Source of the DNA: Natronospirillum sp965602035
Lineage (GTDB): Bacteria > Pseudomonadota > Gammaproteobacteria > Pseudomonadales > Natronospirillaceae
Length of the DNA: 64,000 nucleotides
NCBI GenBank assembly: GCA_965602035.1
Contig: OZ271919.1
Location: forward strand, 868,001 to 932,000
Reading direction: 5' to 3'
Below, in pieces: positions 34,678-43,673 of the stretch. The notes below the pieces were generated by a model, which saw only the letters and a list, made by a program, of their open reading frames with translations, made no database searches and was not told the DNA's origin. The position numbers and the translations under genes were made by a program. Within the stretch, counting starts at the first letter, position 1; each line of letters starts with the position of its first letter.

Positions 34678-36405
34678 ATGACGCACCTGAGGCGCATTCT
34701 CGTTACCGTAATGCTGCTTGCGGGGGCGGCTGGCACTCACGCAGAGACCTTCACCCCACTCGAAGGCTGGGAGTACCGCTGGGGAGATGGCCGAAGCCCG
34801 GACGGAGCACTGACATGGCCGACCAATCCCGGGCCGGACAGCGCCTGGCAACCCATAGATTTTCCGTCTAATCCCCCGGACCGGCACGGCCAGACCAACG
34901 CCTGGTTCCGCACCACGGTACCGGAACTCACCTCATCCGATCCGGCTATTTATATCTACAGTATCGACCTCATTGCGGAGCTCTATCTGGATGGAGAGCG
35001 GATCTACCACTATGGCACGTTCAATGAAGATGGCACAGGGCGCTTTGTCGGCTGGCCCTGGCACATAATTCCCCTGCCCGGGGACAGCACCGGCAAGACG
35101 GTCTATTTCCGCGTCTACTCGAATTACACCGATATCGGGCTCTGGGGCGAAGTATTGATCGGCAGTGAGGCAGCTTTCCAGTGGCGGCTGTTGACGCAAT
35201 CGGCAAAATCCATACTGATCGGCGTTTTCTGTCTGACTCTGGCGGTCGTCGCGCTGGTCATGGCTGTACTGGAGGGACGTGTGCGGACATTTGCCTCTGT
35301 CGGATTGCTGGCAGCGGCAACGGGACTCACGCTACTGGCAGAGGCTCCGGCAAGCCTGTTGCTGCTCCATCTGCCTCTCTTCTGGGACTATATCGGCGCG
35401 GGCGCCTATTACCTGCTGCCAGTTGCGGTTGCCCGGCTTCTGGAAGGCTGGTTCCCCCGTTCGCGCTCCAGGCCCATCCGCTGGGTCTGGCAGGGCCATC
35501 TGTGCTACCTGCTGGTGGCGCTGAGCGCCTCCCTGCTTGGCTGGATCAACCTGTCGATTACATTCCCGATATTTGACGGGTTGTTGCTGGTCAGTATTGG
35601 TACGCTGTTATGGGTAACCCTGATCAACCTTCGCGGAATTTCCCGGGCACAGGCCCTTATGTTGGCCGCGTTCGGTTTCTACGCGCTCGTTCTGGTGCTG
35701 GACATGGCCTGGGCTCATGGGTTCATTCCGCGCAACCCGATTCCCCTGAGCTGGGGCGGCCTGGCCTTTGTGCTGGCCAGCGGGGCCATCGCGCTGCAGC
35801 AATATCACCGCAACCAGTTGGCGCTGGTCGAGGTCAATCAGTCGCTGGAAAACCGGGTTGCCGAGCGGACGGCGGCCCTGGAGGAGCTATCGACGGTTGA
35901 CCCACTCACGGGCGTTCTGAACCGACGCGCGTTCGATGGCTATTACAACGATGAAATTGAACGCTCTGAACGACTTGGTACAACACTGAGCCTTCTGATG
36001 ATCGATCTCGACCATTTCAAGGATTTCAATGATGCGAACGGCCACCTCGCCGGGGACCATGCTCTCCGGACCATCGCACAGCTCATGGAGTCCCGCTTCC
36101 GTGCGACTGACCGGGTGTGCCGTTATGGCGGCGAGGAATTCACTGTGCTGTTACCGGGAGCGTCCGCCCCGGCCGCTGAATCAGTGGCCACCGAGCTGCT
36201 GGCAGCGGCTCGGCGCACACACATCCACTTCAACAATACCGACCTCGGCACGATTACATTGTCGATTGGCATCGCCAATTGGCCGGCCCATACCGGACAG
36301 GCATCGGAGCTTCTGGATCTGGCGGACCGGGCCCTTTACCGGGCCAAGCGTGATGGCCGCGACCGGTACTCTGTTCATGACAATAAGCACTCTGCCGCGC
36401 AATGA
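34678..36405 (+). CDS. Diguanylate cyclase with 7TMR-DISM-type sensor
   Basis: A 575-residue protein with a cleavable-looking signal (residues 1-22, ending THA) and a Trp/Tyr-rich beta-sandwich periplasmic domain (~23-170). Seven predicted helices follow (~175-375), then a coiled linker (NQSLENRVAERTAALEEL) and GGDEF (~410-565). The catalytic motif YGGEEF is intact and RATD five residues upstream is a product-inhibition I-site. The layout is that of 7TMR-DISM receptors, in which the outer domain is thought to bind carbohydrate-like ligands. An ATG at 34645 could add 11 residues. It is divergent from the EAL protein gene. Confidence 0.9.
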   Translation: MTHLRRILVTVMLLAGAAGTHAETFTPLEGWEYRWGDGRSPDGALTWPTNPGPDSAWQPIDFPSNPPDRHGQTNAWFRTTVPELTSSDPAIYIYSIDLIAELYLDGERIYHYGTFNEDGTGRFVGWPWHIIPLPGDSTGKTVYFRVYSNYTDIGLWGEVLIGSEAAFQWRLLTQSAKSILIGVFCLTLAVVALVMAVLEGRVRTFASVGLLAAATGLTLLAEAPASLLLLHLPLFWDYIGAGAYYLLPVAVARLLEGWFPRSRSRPIRWVWQGHLCYLLVALSASLLGWINLSITFPIFDGLLLVSIGTLLWVTLINLRGISRAQALMLAAFGFYALVLVLDMAWAHGFIPRNPIPLSWGGLAFVLASGAIALQQYHRNQLALVEVNQSLENRVAERTAALEELSTVDPLTGVLNRRAFDGYYNDEIERSERLGTTLSLLMIDLDHFKDFNDANGHLAGDHALRTIAQLMESRFRATDRVCRYGGEEFTVLLPGASAPAAESVATELLAAARRTHIHFNNTDLGTITLSIGIANWPAHTGQASELLDLADRALYRAKRDGRDRYSVHDNKHSAAQ

Positions 36406-36410
36406 CGTTC

Positions 36411-36419
36411 TGGTATGAT
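36411..36419 (+). promoter_or_regulatory. Extended -10 upstream of the MFS gene
   Basis: TGGTATGAT followed by CGCGC is found 76 bases before the MFS start, just after the upstream GGDEF gene. It matches the element seen before the antiporter and gyrA. Confidence 0.42.
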
Positions 36420-36494
36420 CGCGCTCCCTGAAATCGTGGCTGCCCCGGGTAATGTCGCCCGGTCGTGGTTCTACCAGTAATACGGAGCACCGTC

Positions 36495-37691
36495 TTGACA
36501 CCGTCACTGTTGCGTCTGGCCCTTATTCTGGGCCTGCTTAGCTGCATCGGCCCTTTCGCGATCGATATGTACCTGCCCGCGCTGCCGGCAATCAGTGCAG
36601 ACCTGCAAACAGAAACCGCGCTGACTCAGTGGACACTGATGTCCTATTTTCTGGCATTCGGCCTGTTCCAACTGGTCTACGGACCGGTGTCCGACGCCGT
36701 GGGCCGCAAGCCGGCGATCTATTTCGGTCTGACTGTTTTCGGTGTTGCATCGGTGGGTTGCGCACTGGCGCCTTCTATTGAATGGCTGATCGTCATGCGC
36801 TTTTTCCAGGGCATGGGCACGGCGGCCGTCATGTCGATCCCCCGGGCCATGGTTCGCGACCTGTATACCGGGCCGAAAGCCACCCGTCTGATGTCAACCG
36901 TGATGCTGGTCATTGCCATTTCGCCGATGCTGGCACCGCTGGTCGGGAGTATTGTTATCGTGCCCTTTGGCTGGCGAGCGGTATTCTATACCGTCGCGTT
37001 GGCGGCTCTCGGAAGCGTACTCCTCACCCGATATGCGCTGCCCGAAACGCTGCCAACCGAGCGGCGGGTCGGCCTGCGCTGGGCAGAAACCCTGCGGGCG
37101 TTCAGAACGCTCCTGAAAGATCCGTTCTACATCGGCGTCACGCTCATTGGTGGCCTGGGCATGGCGAGCTTTTTCGCATTTCTGGCCACGGCATCCTTTC
37201 TGTATATTGATTATTACGGACTGACGGAGACGCAGTTCAGTCTGGCATTCGCGCTGAACGCAATCGGTTTCTTCAGTGCCAGCCAGGTCGCAGCCAACCT
37301 CGGGGCCCGGTTCGGCACGGTCTCTGTGGTCAAGTGGGCAATCGCCGGGTTTGCCGCAGCATCTCTGGTTGGATTGACGCTGGTGATGACCGGTGCCATG
37401 AACTTCCGGGTACTGGTGGCCACGCTGATGATCACCTACGCATTCCTCGGGCTGGTCATACCCTCGGTAATGGTATTGGCACTGGAATACCATGGCCCGA
37501 TCGCCGGCTCCGCAGCCGCACTGGGGGGCACCATTCAGATGATGATCGGTGCGGTTTCAATTGCTGTTTCCAGTGCGATTTTCAACGGCACACCACTGCC
37601 ACTGATTGCAACAATCAGCAGTTGTGCACTGCTGGCCCTGATGCTCTCTCAGCTGACACTGCGAGAGCCCCAACCGAGCCCCGTGCAGTAG
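36495..37691 (+). CDS. Bcr/CflA-family MFS drug exporter
   Basis: A 398-residue, twelve-helix major facilitator. The first helix is followed by the family signature FAIDMYLPALPAIS (acidic residue in helix 1), the cytosolic loop GPVSDAVGRKP and RFFQGMGTAAVMSIPRAMVRD, typical of Bcr/CflA efflux pumps (bicyclomycin, chloramphenicol and related). The start is most likely the TTG at 36495, with CGGAG seven bases upstream; a GTG ten codons earlier lacks a ribosome site. It converges on the next GGDEF gene. Confidence 0.9.
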   Translation: MTPSLLRLALILGLLSCIGPFAIDMYLPALPAISADLQTETALTQWTLMSYFLAFGLFQLVYGPVSDAVGRKPAIYFGLTVFGVASVGCALAPSIEWLIVMRFFQGMGTAAVMSIPRAMVRDLYTGPKATRLMSTVMLVIAISPMLAPLVGSIVIVPFGWRAVFYTVALAALGSVLLTRYALPETLPTERRVGLRWAETLRAFRTLLKDPFYIGVTLIGGLGMASFFAFLATASFLYIDYYGLTETQFSLAFALNAIGFFSASQVAANLGARFGTVSVVKWAIAGFAAASLVGLTLVMTGAMNFRVLVATLMITYAFLGLVIPSVMVLALEYHGPIAGSAAALGGTIQMMIGAVSIAVSSAIFNGTPLPLIATISSCALLALMLSQLTLREPQPSPVQ

Positions 37692-37715
37692 TACTGACCG
37701 TCAGCCGGGATCGCG

Positions 37716-38975
37716 TCACCGCGAGCAGGCCCGATTCCGGCCGCCTTTCTTGGCATCGTACATGGCCTCATCAACCCGTTTCAGAAAAACATGAACGGGC
37801 TCACCCACCACGTAACCGGTCACGCCGAGGCTGATGGTCACCTGCCCGACTACCGGGAAAGGCTCGCCGGCAACCACTTCGCGAAGCTTGTGCGCGACCT
37901 GAAGCGCCTGCTCCGTCTCGCTCTCCGGCAGGATCACCAGAAACTCTTCTCCGCCCCATCGGCTGAGGTTGTCTGCTCGTCGCAGGGACTGCAGCACCCG
38001 CTCGCTCAGTGCCTGCAAGACCCGGTCGCCATGATCGTGCCCGAATTCGTCATTGATTGACTTGAAATGGTCAATGTCGAACATGATCACACTTACTGAG
38101 TGCTGATAACGGTCGGCCCGCGACAGTTCCTCTTCCAGACGTTCGTAAAAGGCAGACCGGTTATACAATCCGGTCAGCGCGTCGTGATACGCCAGCGACT
38201 CCAGACGCATCTGCAGATCCTTGCGCTCGGTAATATCACGGAACGTCATGACGCCTCCGAGCTCACGCCCCAGTGCCGGCCAGCTCGGTGCCACCGAGAT
38301 CTCTACGGGAAAGCCGGTACCGTCGCGGCGCCACAGCCAGTCTTCATCCAGCCCGGTCAGGGTTTTGCTGTGCTGGATACTGTGTCGAATGGGGCACTCT
38401 GACTCCGGATAATCAGAGCCGTCCGGGTAGGCGTAGTGCGTCAGCTCATGGGCGTTGCGCCCGATCAACTGATCCGACGACTCGTAACCCAGCATGGCTA
38501 CACCGGCCGGATTGATAAACTGGATACGGCCATTCCCGTCCATACCCATGACACCATCCGCAATTACGCCCATGATGGTCTCGCCTATCCGTGCGAGTTC
38601 CACGGAATGGCTTATTTCACTCTGAATGGAGAAATAATGTGTGACAACGCCCTGATCATTCCGGATCGGTGAGATTTCCCAGTCTACCATGTAGGGTTCA
38701 CCCGACTTGCGGTAGTTGACGTTCACACCCTTGAATGACTCTCCGGCCTGCAGTGACTGACGCAATCGACGGCTGACCTCCGGGTCCGTCTCTGCTCCCT
38801 GCAGTATCCGGGGCGTCTGGCCAATCAGCTCGCTGGCACTGTAGCCGGTCATACGTTCAAACGCCCGGTTTATGTATACGATGGAAGGCCCGGGATGCTC
38901 AAGCGATGCATCGGTAATCAGTACCGGCGCAGCTACCTGTTCAATTGCACCGCTCAGAAACGTTTCATTGGCCAT
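37716..38975 (-). CDS. PAS-PAS-GGDEF diguanylate cyclase
   Basis: Soluble 419-residue protein. The first PAS (~5-125) is LOV-like (INRAFERMTGYSASELIG, RILQGAETD, NYRKSGEPY), but the photoactive Cys position of the NCRFLQ motif is Pro, so no flavin adduct is expected. The second PAS (~130-255) may bind another cofactor. The GGDEF domain (~255-415) has RWGGEEF and an RRAD I-site, so it is probably active and product-inhibited. The ATG at 38975 with GGAAG five bases upstream is preferred over one ten codons earlier. The 157 bases upstream show no other gene. Confidence 0.9.
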   Translation of the reverse strand: MANETFLSGAIEQVAAPVLITDASLEHPGPSIVYINRAFERMTGYSASELIGQTPRILQGAETDPEVSRRLRQSLQAGESFKGVNVNYRKSGEPYMVDWEISPIRNDQGVVTHYFSIQSEISHSVELARIGETIMGVIADGVMGMDGNGRIQFINPAGVAMLGYESSDQLIGRNAHELTHYAYPDGSDYPESECPIRHSIQHSKTLTGLDEDWLWRRDGTGFPVEISVAPSWPALGRELGGVMTFRDITERKDLQMRLESLAYHDALTGLYNRSAFYERLEEELSRADRYQHSVSVIMFDIDHFKSINDEFGHDHGDRVLQALSERVLQSLRRADNLSRWGGEEFLVILPESETEQALQVAHKLREVVAGEPFPVVGQVTISLGVTGYVVGEPVHVFLKRVDEAMYDAKKGGRNRACSR

Positions 38976-39162
38976 TTTGTCTTCCGACTGTTGGGGGGCC
39001 GCCATTTGCGCGGCTGAGAGGGGAGCCGGAACGCTCTGGCTCTGTTCCTGCCATTCCCTACCGTTGGCGCCGACCGGTTAACTGTACAACGGACTATAAT
39101 CTCTGCATCTGCCGAGGTACAGAACTCCTCGGCCAAGGCGGGACAGGCCTGTGACCGGACGA

Positions 39163-40311
39163 TCAGAGGATGAGACGGCCCTGGCTGACATCCGCCGGCG
39201 TCAGTGTATCCCACTGGCTGCACTGCGGGCATTTCCAGTGGTGTTGCTTTGCTTCAAAACCGCAGTTGTTGCACACATAGGCACTGATTCGGGCGCGTTG
39301 CTGACCGACGTCCTGCACAAGTTCCTGAAGCTCGCGGTTATCGGGCAGCAGGTTCGCCAGATAGCTCAATCGCCAATGCAGCGTCCCCGCAGTCAGCGGG
39401 ACGGATTTGAAGCGTTGTACCGCATCCTCCGTGCGACCGGAATACCAGAGCAATTCTCCTTCCAGCCGCCGTACGGGCACCTGATTATGGTATTGCTGCA
39501 ACAGCTTCTGAATCTGGCCAAACCGTCTCGGGTTACGGTCGATCAGCGTTGTCAGTACCGGCTTCAGAAGATCCACGCGCTCCGGAGAGCCCCCCAGATA
39601 CTGTGCCAGGCCGCGCTGGAAATCGCGCCAGTGCTGTTTCATCAAGGCAATTTCCAGCAGAATGATCAGTGGCCGCAGAGCGGTGGACACCTGAGCCCGT
39701 GCCTGTTCCGCCAGTTGCTCAGCACGCCCCGGATTCTGGGGCAGCACCTGCTCTGCCTGGGCACACAACACGTGCAAGTACTGCTGTTTCAGATCACCTT
39801 CAATCAGCTCGGGGTGGTCAGCAAAGAGCCCGGCGGCTTCTTCCCAATCCTGTTCCTGTTGGTAAATGGTCAACAACAGGCGAACCGCTTCGACCTGGAG
39901 CGGGCCACGTTGGCTCACGAGCGAACGCAACAGGTCTTCCGAACGGCCCAGAATGCCGGCATGAAAAAAATCACGGGCCAACTCGAACTGAGCCCGCTGA
40001 AGGTCCTGCCATTTAAGGCCGGGGCGGCCGTACAGAGACTGATGAATCTCAATGGCAGCCTGAGTGTCTCCCTGCTTCCGATAAGCAGCCGCCAGTTCAA
40101 GGCTTTCATCAAACCCCAGTCGGCCTGACCGGAACTGCTCTTCCAGCACCCTCAGCGCCGGAGTTTCGTGCGACCGCCGCGGTACCGGCTCGGATACCGG
40201 CTCTTTCGGCGTCGGCAGTCTGCTGCCAAAGCGGACACGCGCGAACAGGTAACCCAGCAGCGCGGCTACCAGGCACAGTCCTGCGACCTGTGTCCAATGA
40301 AACAATGGCAC
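39163..40311 (-). CDS. lapB: LPS assembly protein LapB (YciM)
   Basis: LapB controls LPS synthesis by handing LpxC to FtsH, acting with LapA at the inner membrane. The 382-residue protein has an N-terminal anchor helix (VAGLCLVAALLGYLFARVRF), about nine TPR-like repeats (~60-330) and a C-terminal rubredoxin-type zinc site with two CxxC pairs (CNNCGF, CPQC). The start is GTG, three bases after the lapA stop. The order ihfB-lapA-lapB at the end of the rpsA operon is conserved in Gammaproteobacteria. Confidence 0.95.
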   Translation of the reverse strand: MPLFHWTQVAGLCLVAALLGYLFARVRFGSRLPTPKEPVSEPVPRRSHETPALRVLEEQFRSGRLGFDESLELAAAYRKQGDTQAAIEIHQSLYGRPGLKWQDLQRAQFELARDFFHAGILGRSEDLLRSLVSQRGPLQVEAVRLLLTIYQQEQDWEEAAGLFADHPELIEGDLKQQYLHVLCAQAEQVLPQNPGRAEQLAEQARAQVSTALRPLIILLEIALMKQHWRDFQRGLAQYLGGSPERVDLLKPVLTTLIDRNPRRFGQIQKLLQQYHNQVPVRRLEGELLWYSGRTEDAVQRFKSVPLTAGTLHWRLSYLANLLPDNRELQELVQDVGQQRARISAYVCNNCGFEAKQHHWKCPQCSQWDTLTPADVSQGRLIL

Positions 40312-40313
40312 GA

Positions 40314-40562
40314 TTACTGTTTACCCAGAGCGCGCCTCAGACGGCGGATTTCCCGTTTCAGAGCCAGTTGGCGCCAGGCTCCCAGGCAGCCGGCGCACAG
40401 GGCACCGACGGCGATAGCAAGCAGCAACCAGAGAAAGACAGGGAGTTCAATGGAACGAAAGCCCATAAACGACAACGCAACAGGCTGTGTGTTCGACAGG
40501 CCGATTCCCAGCCCGCCGAGCACGAGTATCAGGGTAAGCAAGAGCACTAGCAGTGACTTCAT
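40314..40562 (-). CDS. lapA: LapA, LPS assembly small membrane protein
   Basis: An 82-residue LapA-domain (DUF1049) protein with two transmembrane helices (~3-22 and ~40-62) separated by the SNTQPVALSFMG segment, and a basic cytosolic tail (RREIRRLRRAL-like). It partners LapB in LPS control. The ATG at 40562 lies five bases past the ihfB stop; longer readings overlap ihfB in another frame and are rejected. Confidence 0.93.
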   Translation of the reverse strand: MKSLLVLLLTLILVLGGLGIGLSNTQPVALSFMGFRSIELPVFLWLLLAIAVGALCAGCLGAWRQLALKREIRRLRRALGKQ

Positions 40563-40566
40563 GGTG

Positions 40567-40860
40567 TTACTCTTGGCCGGTGGCATGGTTGACGGATTCA
40601 CGCAGATCCTTTCCCGGTTTGAAATGAGGCACATACTTTCCGTCAAGCAGAACTGCCTCACCGGTTTTCGGGTTCCGACCCTGACGCGCGGAGCGATAAT
40701 GCAGCGAAAAACTGCCGAATCCCCGTATCTCGATTCGTCCACCCTGCGACAGGGCTTCCGACATATGATCAAGGATGGTTTTTACCGCCAGCTCGATATC
40801 CTTGCCGGAAAGATGGGGTTGCTGCGCTGTGATGCGTTCAATCAGTTCGGATTTGGTCAT
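40567..40860 (-). CDS. ihfB: Integration host factor beta subunit
   Basis: IHF-beta (97 residues) pairs with IHF-alpha, encoded elsewhere, to bend DNA sharply at specific sites. It begins MTKSELIERI and carries GRIEIRGFGSFSLHYR and the RQGRNPKTGE intercalating loop with Pro. The tail is HFKPGKDLRESVN. GGGAGG precedes the ATG at 40860; a longer reading is not supported. It lies downstream of rpsA across a hairpin terminator, as in E. coli. Confidence 0.97.
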   Translation of the reverse strand: MTKSELIERITAQQPHLSGKDIELAVKTILDHMSEALSQGGRIEIRGFGSFSLHYRSARQGRNPKTGEAVLLDGKYVPHFKPGKDLRESVNHATGQE

Positions 40861-40976
40861 GCTGCCTCCCGATGCGGGGACACTGCCAACTGCGCTATTG
40901 ACAGCCGTCCTGAAGCCAGAGTAATCCAGACCTGTTGGAAACGCAACCTGTTCATTTTGCAGCATTTTTAACGCAA

Positions 40977-40998
40977 AAAGCCGGCGTATGCCGGCTTT
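40977..40998 (-). terminator. Terminator or attenuator between rpsA and ihfB
   Basis: A perfect 9-bp stem with a 4-base loop (40977-40985 with 40990-40998) is followed on the minus strand by two further T and a GCG. It lies about 45 bases after the rpsA stop. The T-run is short, so partial read-through into ihfB-lapAB is plausible. Confidence 0.68.
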
Positions 40999-41043
40999 CG
41001 GAAACTAGAGGCGACTATCGCCGCCCCTGGTATCGCAGTGCGA

Positions 41044-42723
41044 TCAGTTCTGATCCTGCATCTTCTGCTTGATCAGATCACCTATGGTGGTCGGGCCGGA
41101 CGCTTCCTGAGTCTTCTCCTTCAGGTCACGAACCGCCTGCTTCTCATCGGCCATATCCTTCTGCTTGATGGACAGGCTGATCAGCCGGTTTTTCCGGTCA
41201 ACGCTGATGATCTTCGCTTCCACGTCATCACCTGCGTTCAGCACATTGCGCGCGTCTTCAACGCGGTCACGGCTGATTTCCGAAGCGCGCAGAACTGCTG
41301 ATACGTCGTCAGCGAGTTCAACGGTCGCGCTCTTCGCATCCACGTCCGTGATCTTGCCGGTAACGACAGTGCCCTTGTCGTTCACTGCAACGTACTCGGA
41401 GAACGGATCGCTTTCCATCTGCTTGATACCCAGCGAGATGCGCTCACGCTCCGGGTCGATGGACAGAATAACAGTTTCCAGCTCGTCGCCCTTCTTATAC
41501 TTGCGAACGGCGTCTTCACCGGACTCCTGCCAGCTTATGTCGGACAGGTGAACCAGACCGTCGATGCCGCCTTCCAGACCGAGGAAGATGCCGAAGTCAG
41601 TGATGGACTTGATCGTTCCGCTGACCCGGTCGCCCTTGCTGTATTTCTGTGAGAACGCTTCCCACGGATTGACCTGGGTCTGCTTGATACCCAGCGAGAT
41701 ACGGCGGCGATCTTCATCGATATCCAGAATCATGACATCGATCTCGTCACCCACCTGAACCACCTTGGAGGGGTGGATGTTCTTGTTGGTCCAGTCCATT
41801 TCGGATACGTGAACCAGACCTTCGACGCCTTCTTCAAGCTCCGCGAAACAACCGTAATCGGTCAGGTTGGTGACCCGGGCTGCCACAACGGTCTCTTCCG
41901 GGTAGCGACCCTTGATGTCGACCCACGGATCTTCACCCAACTGTTTCAGACCCAGAGACACGCGATTGCGCTCACGATCGAACTTGAGCACCTTGACGTC
42001 GATCTCATCGCCAACCGCCACGATCTCGGACGGATGCTTGATCCGCTTCCACGCCATATCAGTAATATGAAGCAGGCCGTCAACGCCACCCAGATCGACG
42101 AACGCACCGTAGTCGGTGAGGTTCTTGACGATGCCCTTGATGGTCTGACCTTCCTGCAGGTTGGCCAGCAACTCTTCGCGCTCCGCAGAATTGGCGGATT
42201 CCAGCACTGCGCGGCGTGATACCACGACGTTATTGCGCTTGCGATCAAGCTTGATGACCTTGAATTCGAGATCCTTGTTCTCGAGATGCGTGGTATCGCG
42301 CACCGGGCGAACATCCACGAGAGAACCGGGAAGGAATGCACGTACACCGGAAAGGTCCACGGTGAACCCGCCTTTCACCTTGCCATTGATAACGCCGGTG
42401 ACCACTTCGTCGTCTTCATGAGCCTGTTCCAGCTCAATCCAGGCCTCGGCCCGCTTCGCCTTCTCACGCGACAACCGGGTTTCGCCCCAGCCGTCCTCAA
42501 CGGCATCCAGCGCCACCTTGACTTCGTCTCCGACACTGACTTCCAGCTCACCTTCATCGTTGATGAACTGGTTCCGCGGGACCACCCCTTCCGACTTCAG
42601 GCCCGCATGAATGGTGACCCAGTCGCTGTCAATCGCGACCACGAGACCGGTCACAATGGAACCGGGCACCATTTCAATATTCTTCAAGCTTTCTTCAAAA
42701 AGTTCGGCAAAGCTTTCGCTCAT
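41044..42723 (-). CDS. rpsA: 30S ribosomal protein S1
   Basis: S1 (559 residues) unwinds and docks structured mRNAs on the 30S subunit. Six S1/OB repeats are visible, for example PGSIVTGLVVAIDSDWVTIHAGLKS and GQTIKGIVKNLTDYGAFVDLGGVDGLLHITD. The start MSESFAELFEESL aligns with E. coli MTESFAQLFEESL, so the ATG at 42723 is chosen. An in-frame ATG two codons earlier sits closer to the AGGA and may also be used. A 275-base leader with two hairpins separates it from cmk. GC3 and codon use look like those of a highly expressed gene. Confidence 0.97.
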   Translation of the reverse strand: MSESFAELFEESLKNIEMVPGSIVTGLVVAIDSDWVTIHAGLKSEGVVPRNQFINDEGELEVSVGDEVKVALDAVEDGWGETRLSREKAKRAEAWIELEQAHEDDEVVTGVINGKVKGGFTVDLSGVRAFLPGSLVDVRPVRDTTHLENKDLEFKVIKLDRKRNNVVVSRRAVLESANSAEREELLANLQEGQTIKGIVKNLTDYGAFVDLGGVDGLLHITDMAWKRIKHPSEIVAVGDEIDVKVLKFDRERNRVSLGLKQLGEDPWVDIKGRYPEETVVAARVTNLTDYGCFAELEEGVEGLVHVSEMDWTNKNIHPSKVVQVGDEIDVMILDIDEDRRRISLGIKQTQVNPWEAFSQKYSKGDRVSGTIKSITDFGIFLGLEGGIDGLVHLSDISWQESGEDAVRKYKKGDELETVILSIDPERERISLGIKQMESDPFSEYVAVNDKGTVVTGKITDVDAKSATVELADDVSAVLRASEISRDRVEDARNVLNAGDDVEAKIISVDRKNRLISLSIKQKDMADEKQAVRDLKEKTQEASGPTTIGDLIKQKMQDQN

Positions 42724-42865
42724 GTGCATTTTTTCCTAATCGATCAACGGCTTGGCACGGGAATCAACAACCCGTGTCAGCTTTTCCGCACGCCAGCCCG
42801 TCCGGGTCAATCCAACAAAACGTCCGCAGCTCGATGCTGGTATCAAGAGCTCAGAACCGGCCTGA

Positions 42866-42924
42866 CATCGTCCCGACGATGCCTGACCTGCGGACGCACC
42901 AAATACTCCTGCGTGAGCAGGAGT
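42866..42924 (-). promoter_or_regulatory. Two hairpins in the rpsA leader
   Basis: Perfect inverted repeats at 42866-42881 (6-bp stem, 4-base loop) and 42905-42924 (8-bp stem, 4-base loop) lie about 150-200 bases before the S1 start, in the cmk-rpsA gap. E. coli rpsA has a structured leader bound by S1 for autoregulation. The same role is inferred here, not shown. The remaining ~200 bases of the gap show no gene. Confidence 0.4.
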
Positions 42925-42998
42925 GCGGTATTGTACAGATTGTGTGCAGAAATAAAACCCGATCAGGCCAAGTGTGCTGTTTGGCCAATACAGCACAT

Positions 42999-43673
42999 CT
43001 AGACCAGGCCTTTTTCGACCAGTATCCGGTGTATGGATTCGGATACCTCGTCAATGGTCAGGTGGGTGCTGTCGAGGCGTACGGCGTCATCGGCCGGCAC
43101 CAGCGGAGACACTGCCCGGCTCTGGTCGCGCTCGTCGCGGGCGACCACATCTCTGAGTATGTCCTCATAGGACTCATCCAGCCCGGCTTCGGCCAGTTGA
43201 TGGTAACGGCGTCGAGCCCGTTCCTCCGCGCTGGCGGTCAGAAAGATCTTGGCCTCGGCATCCGGAAAGACAACAGTCCCCATATCCCGCCCGTCGGCTA
43301 CCAGCCCCGGGCTGCGCCGGAAGTTGCGCTGTCGCTCCAGCAGCGCCTGCCGGACCTCGGTGTGCGCTGCCACACGCGATGCGATTTCACCGGTCCGCTC
43401 GGTACGAAGCTGCCGGGTGACATCATCGCCTTCCAGTAACACCGTGCCGCCCTTCGCATCGAACTCAATGTCGAGATGGGACGCCAGTACGGCCACCGCA
43501 TCGGCGTCAGCCGGATCCATACCACGCGACAGCACAGATAGTGCCGTCAGGCGGTACAGCGCGCCTGAATCCAGAAAATGCCATCCCAGATCGCGCGCCA
43601 GCCGTTGACTGACCGTACCCTTTCCCGAGCCGCTCGGCCCGTCAACGGTGATGACCGGTATCCTGTTCCGCAT
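42999..43673 (-). CDS. cmk: Cytidylate kinase
   Basis: Cmk phosphorylates CMP and dCMP. In 224 residues it shows the P-loop DGPSGSGKGT at ~11-20, LDSGALYRLTAL, and the CMP-binding and lid regions (DGRDMGTVVFPDAEAKIFLTA, RARRRYHQL). It overlaps the tyrA 3' end by 32 bases, a tight junction where other Gammaproteobacteria usually have aroA. The cmk-rpsA order downstream is conserved. Confidence 0.97.
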   Translation of the reverse strand: MRNRIPVITVDGPSGSGKGTVSQRLARDLGWHFLDSGALYRLTALSVLSRGMDPADADAVAVLASHLDIEFDAKGGTVLLEGDDVTRQLRTERTGEIASRVAAHTEVRQALLERQRNFRRSPGLVADGRDMGTVVFPDAEAKIFLTASAEERARRRYHQLAEAGLDESYEDILRDVVARDERDQSRAVSPLVPADDAVRLDSTHLTIDEVSESIHRILVEKGLV

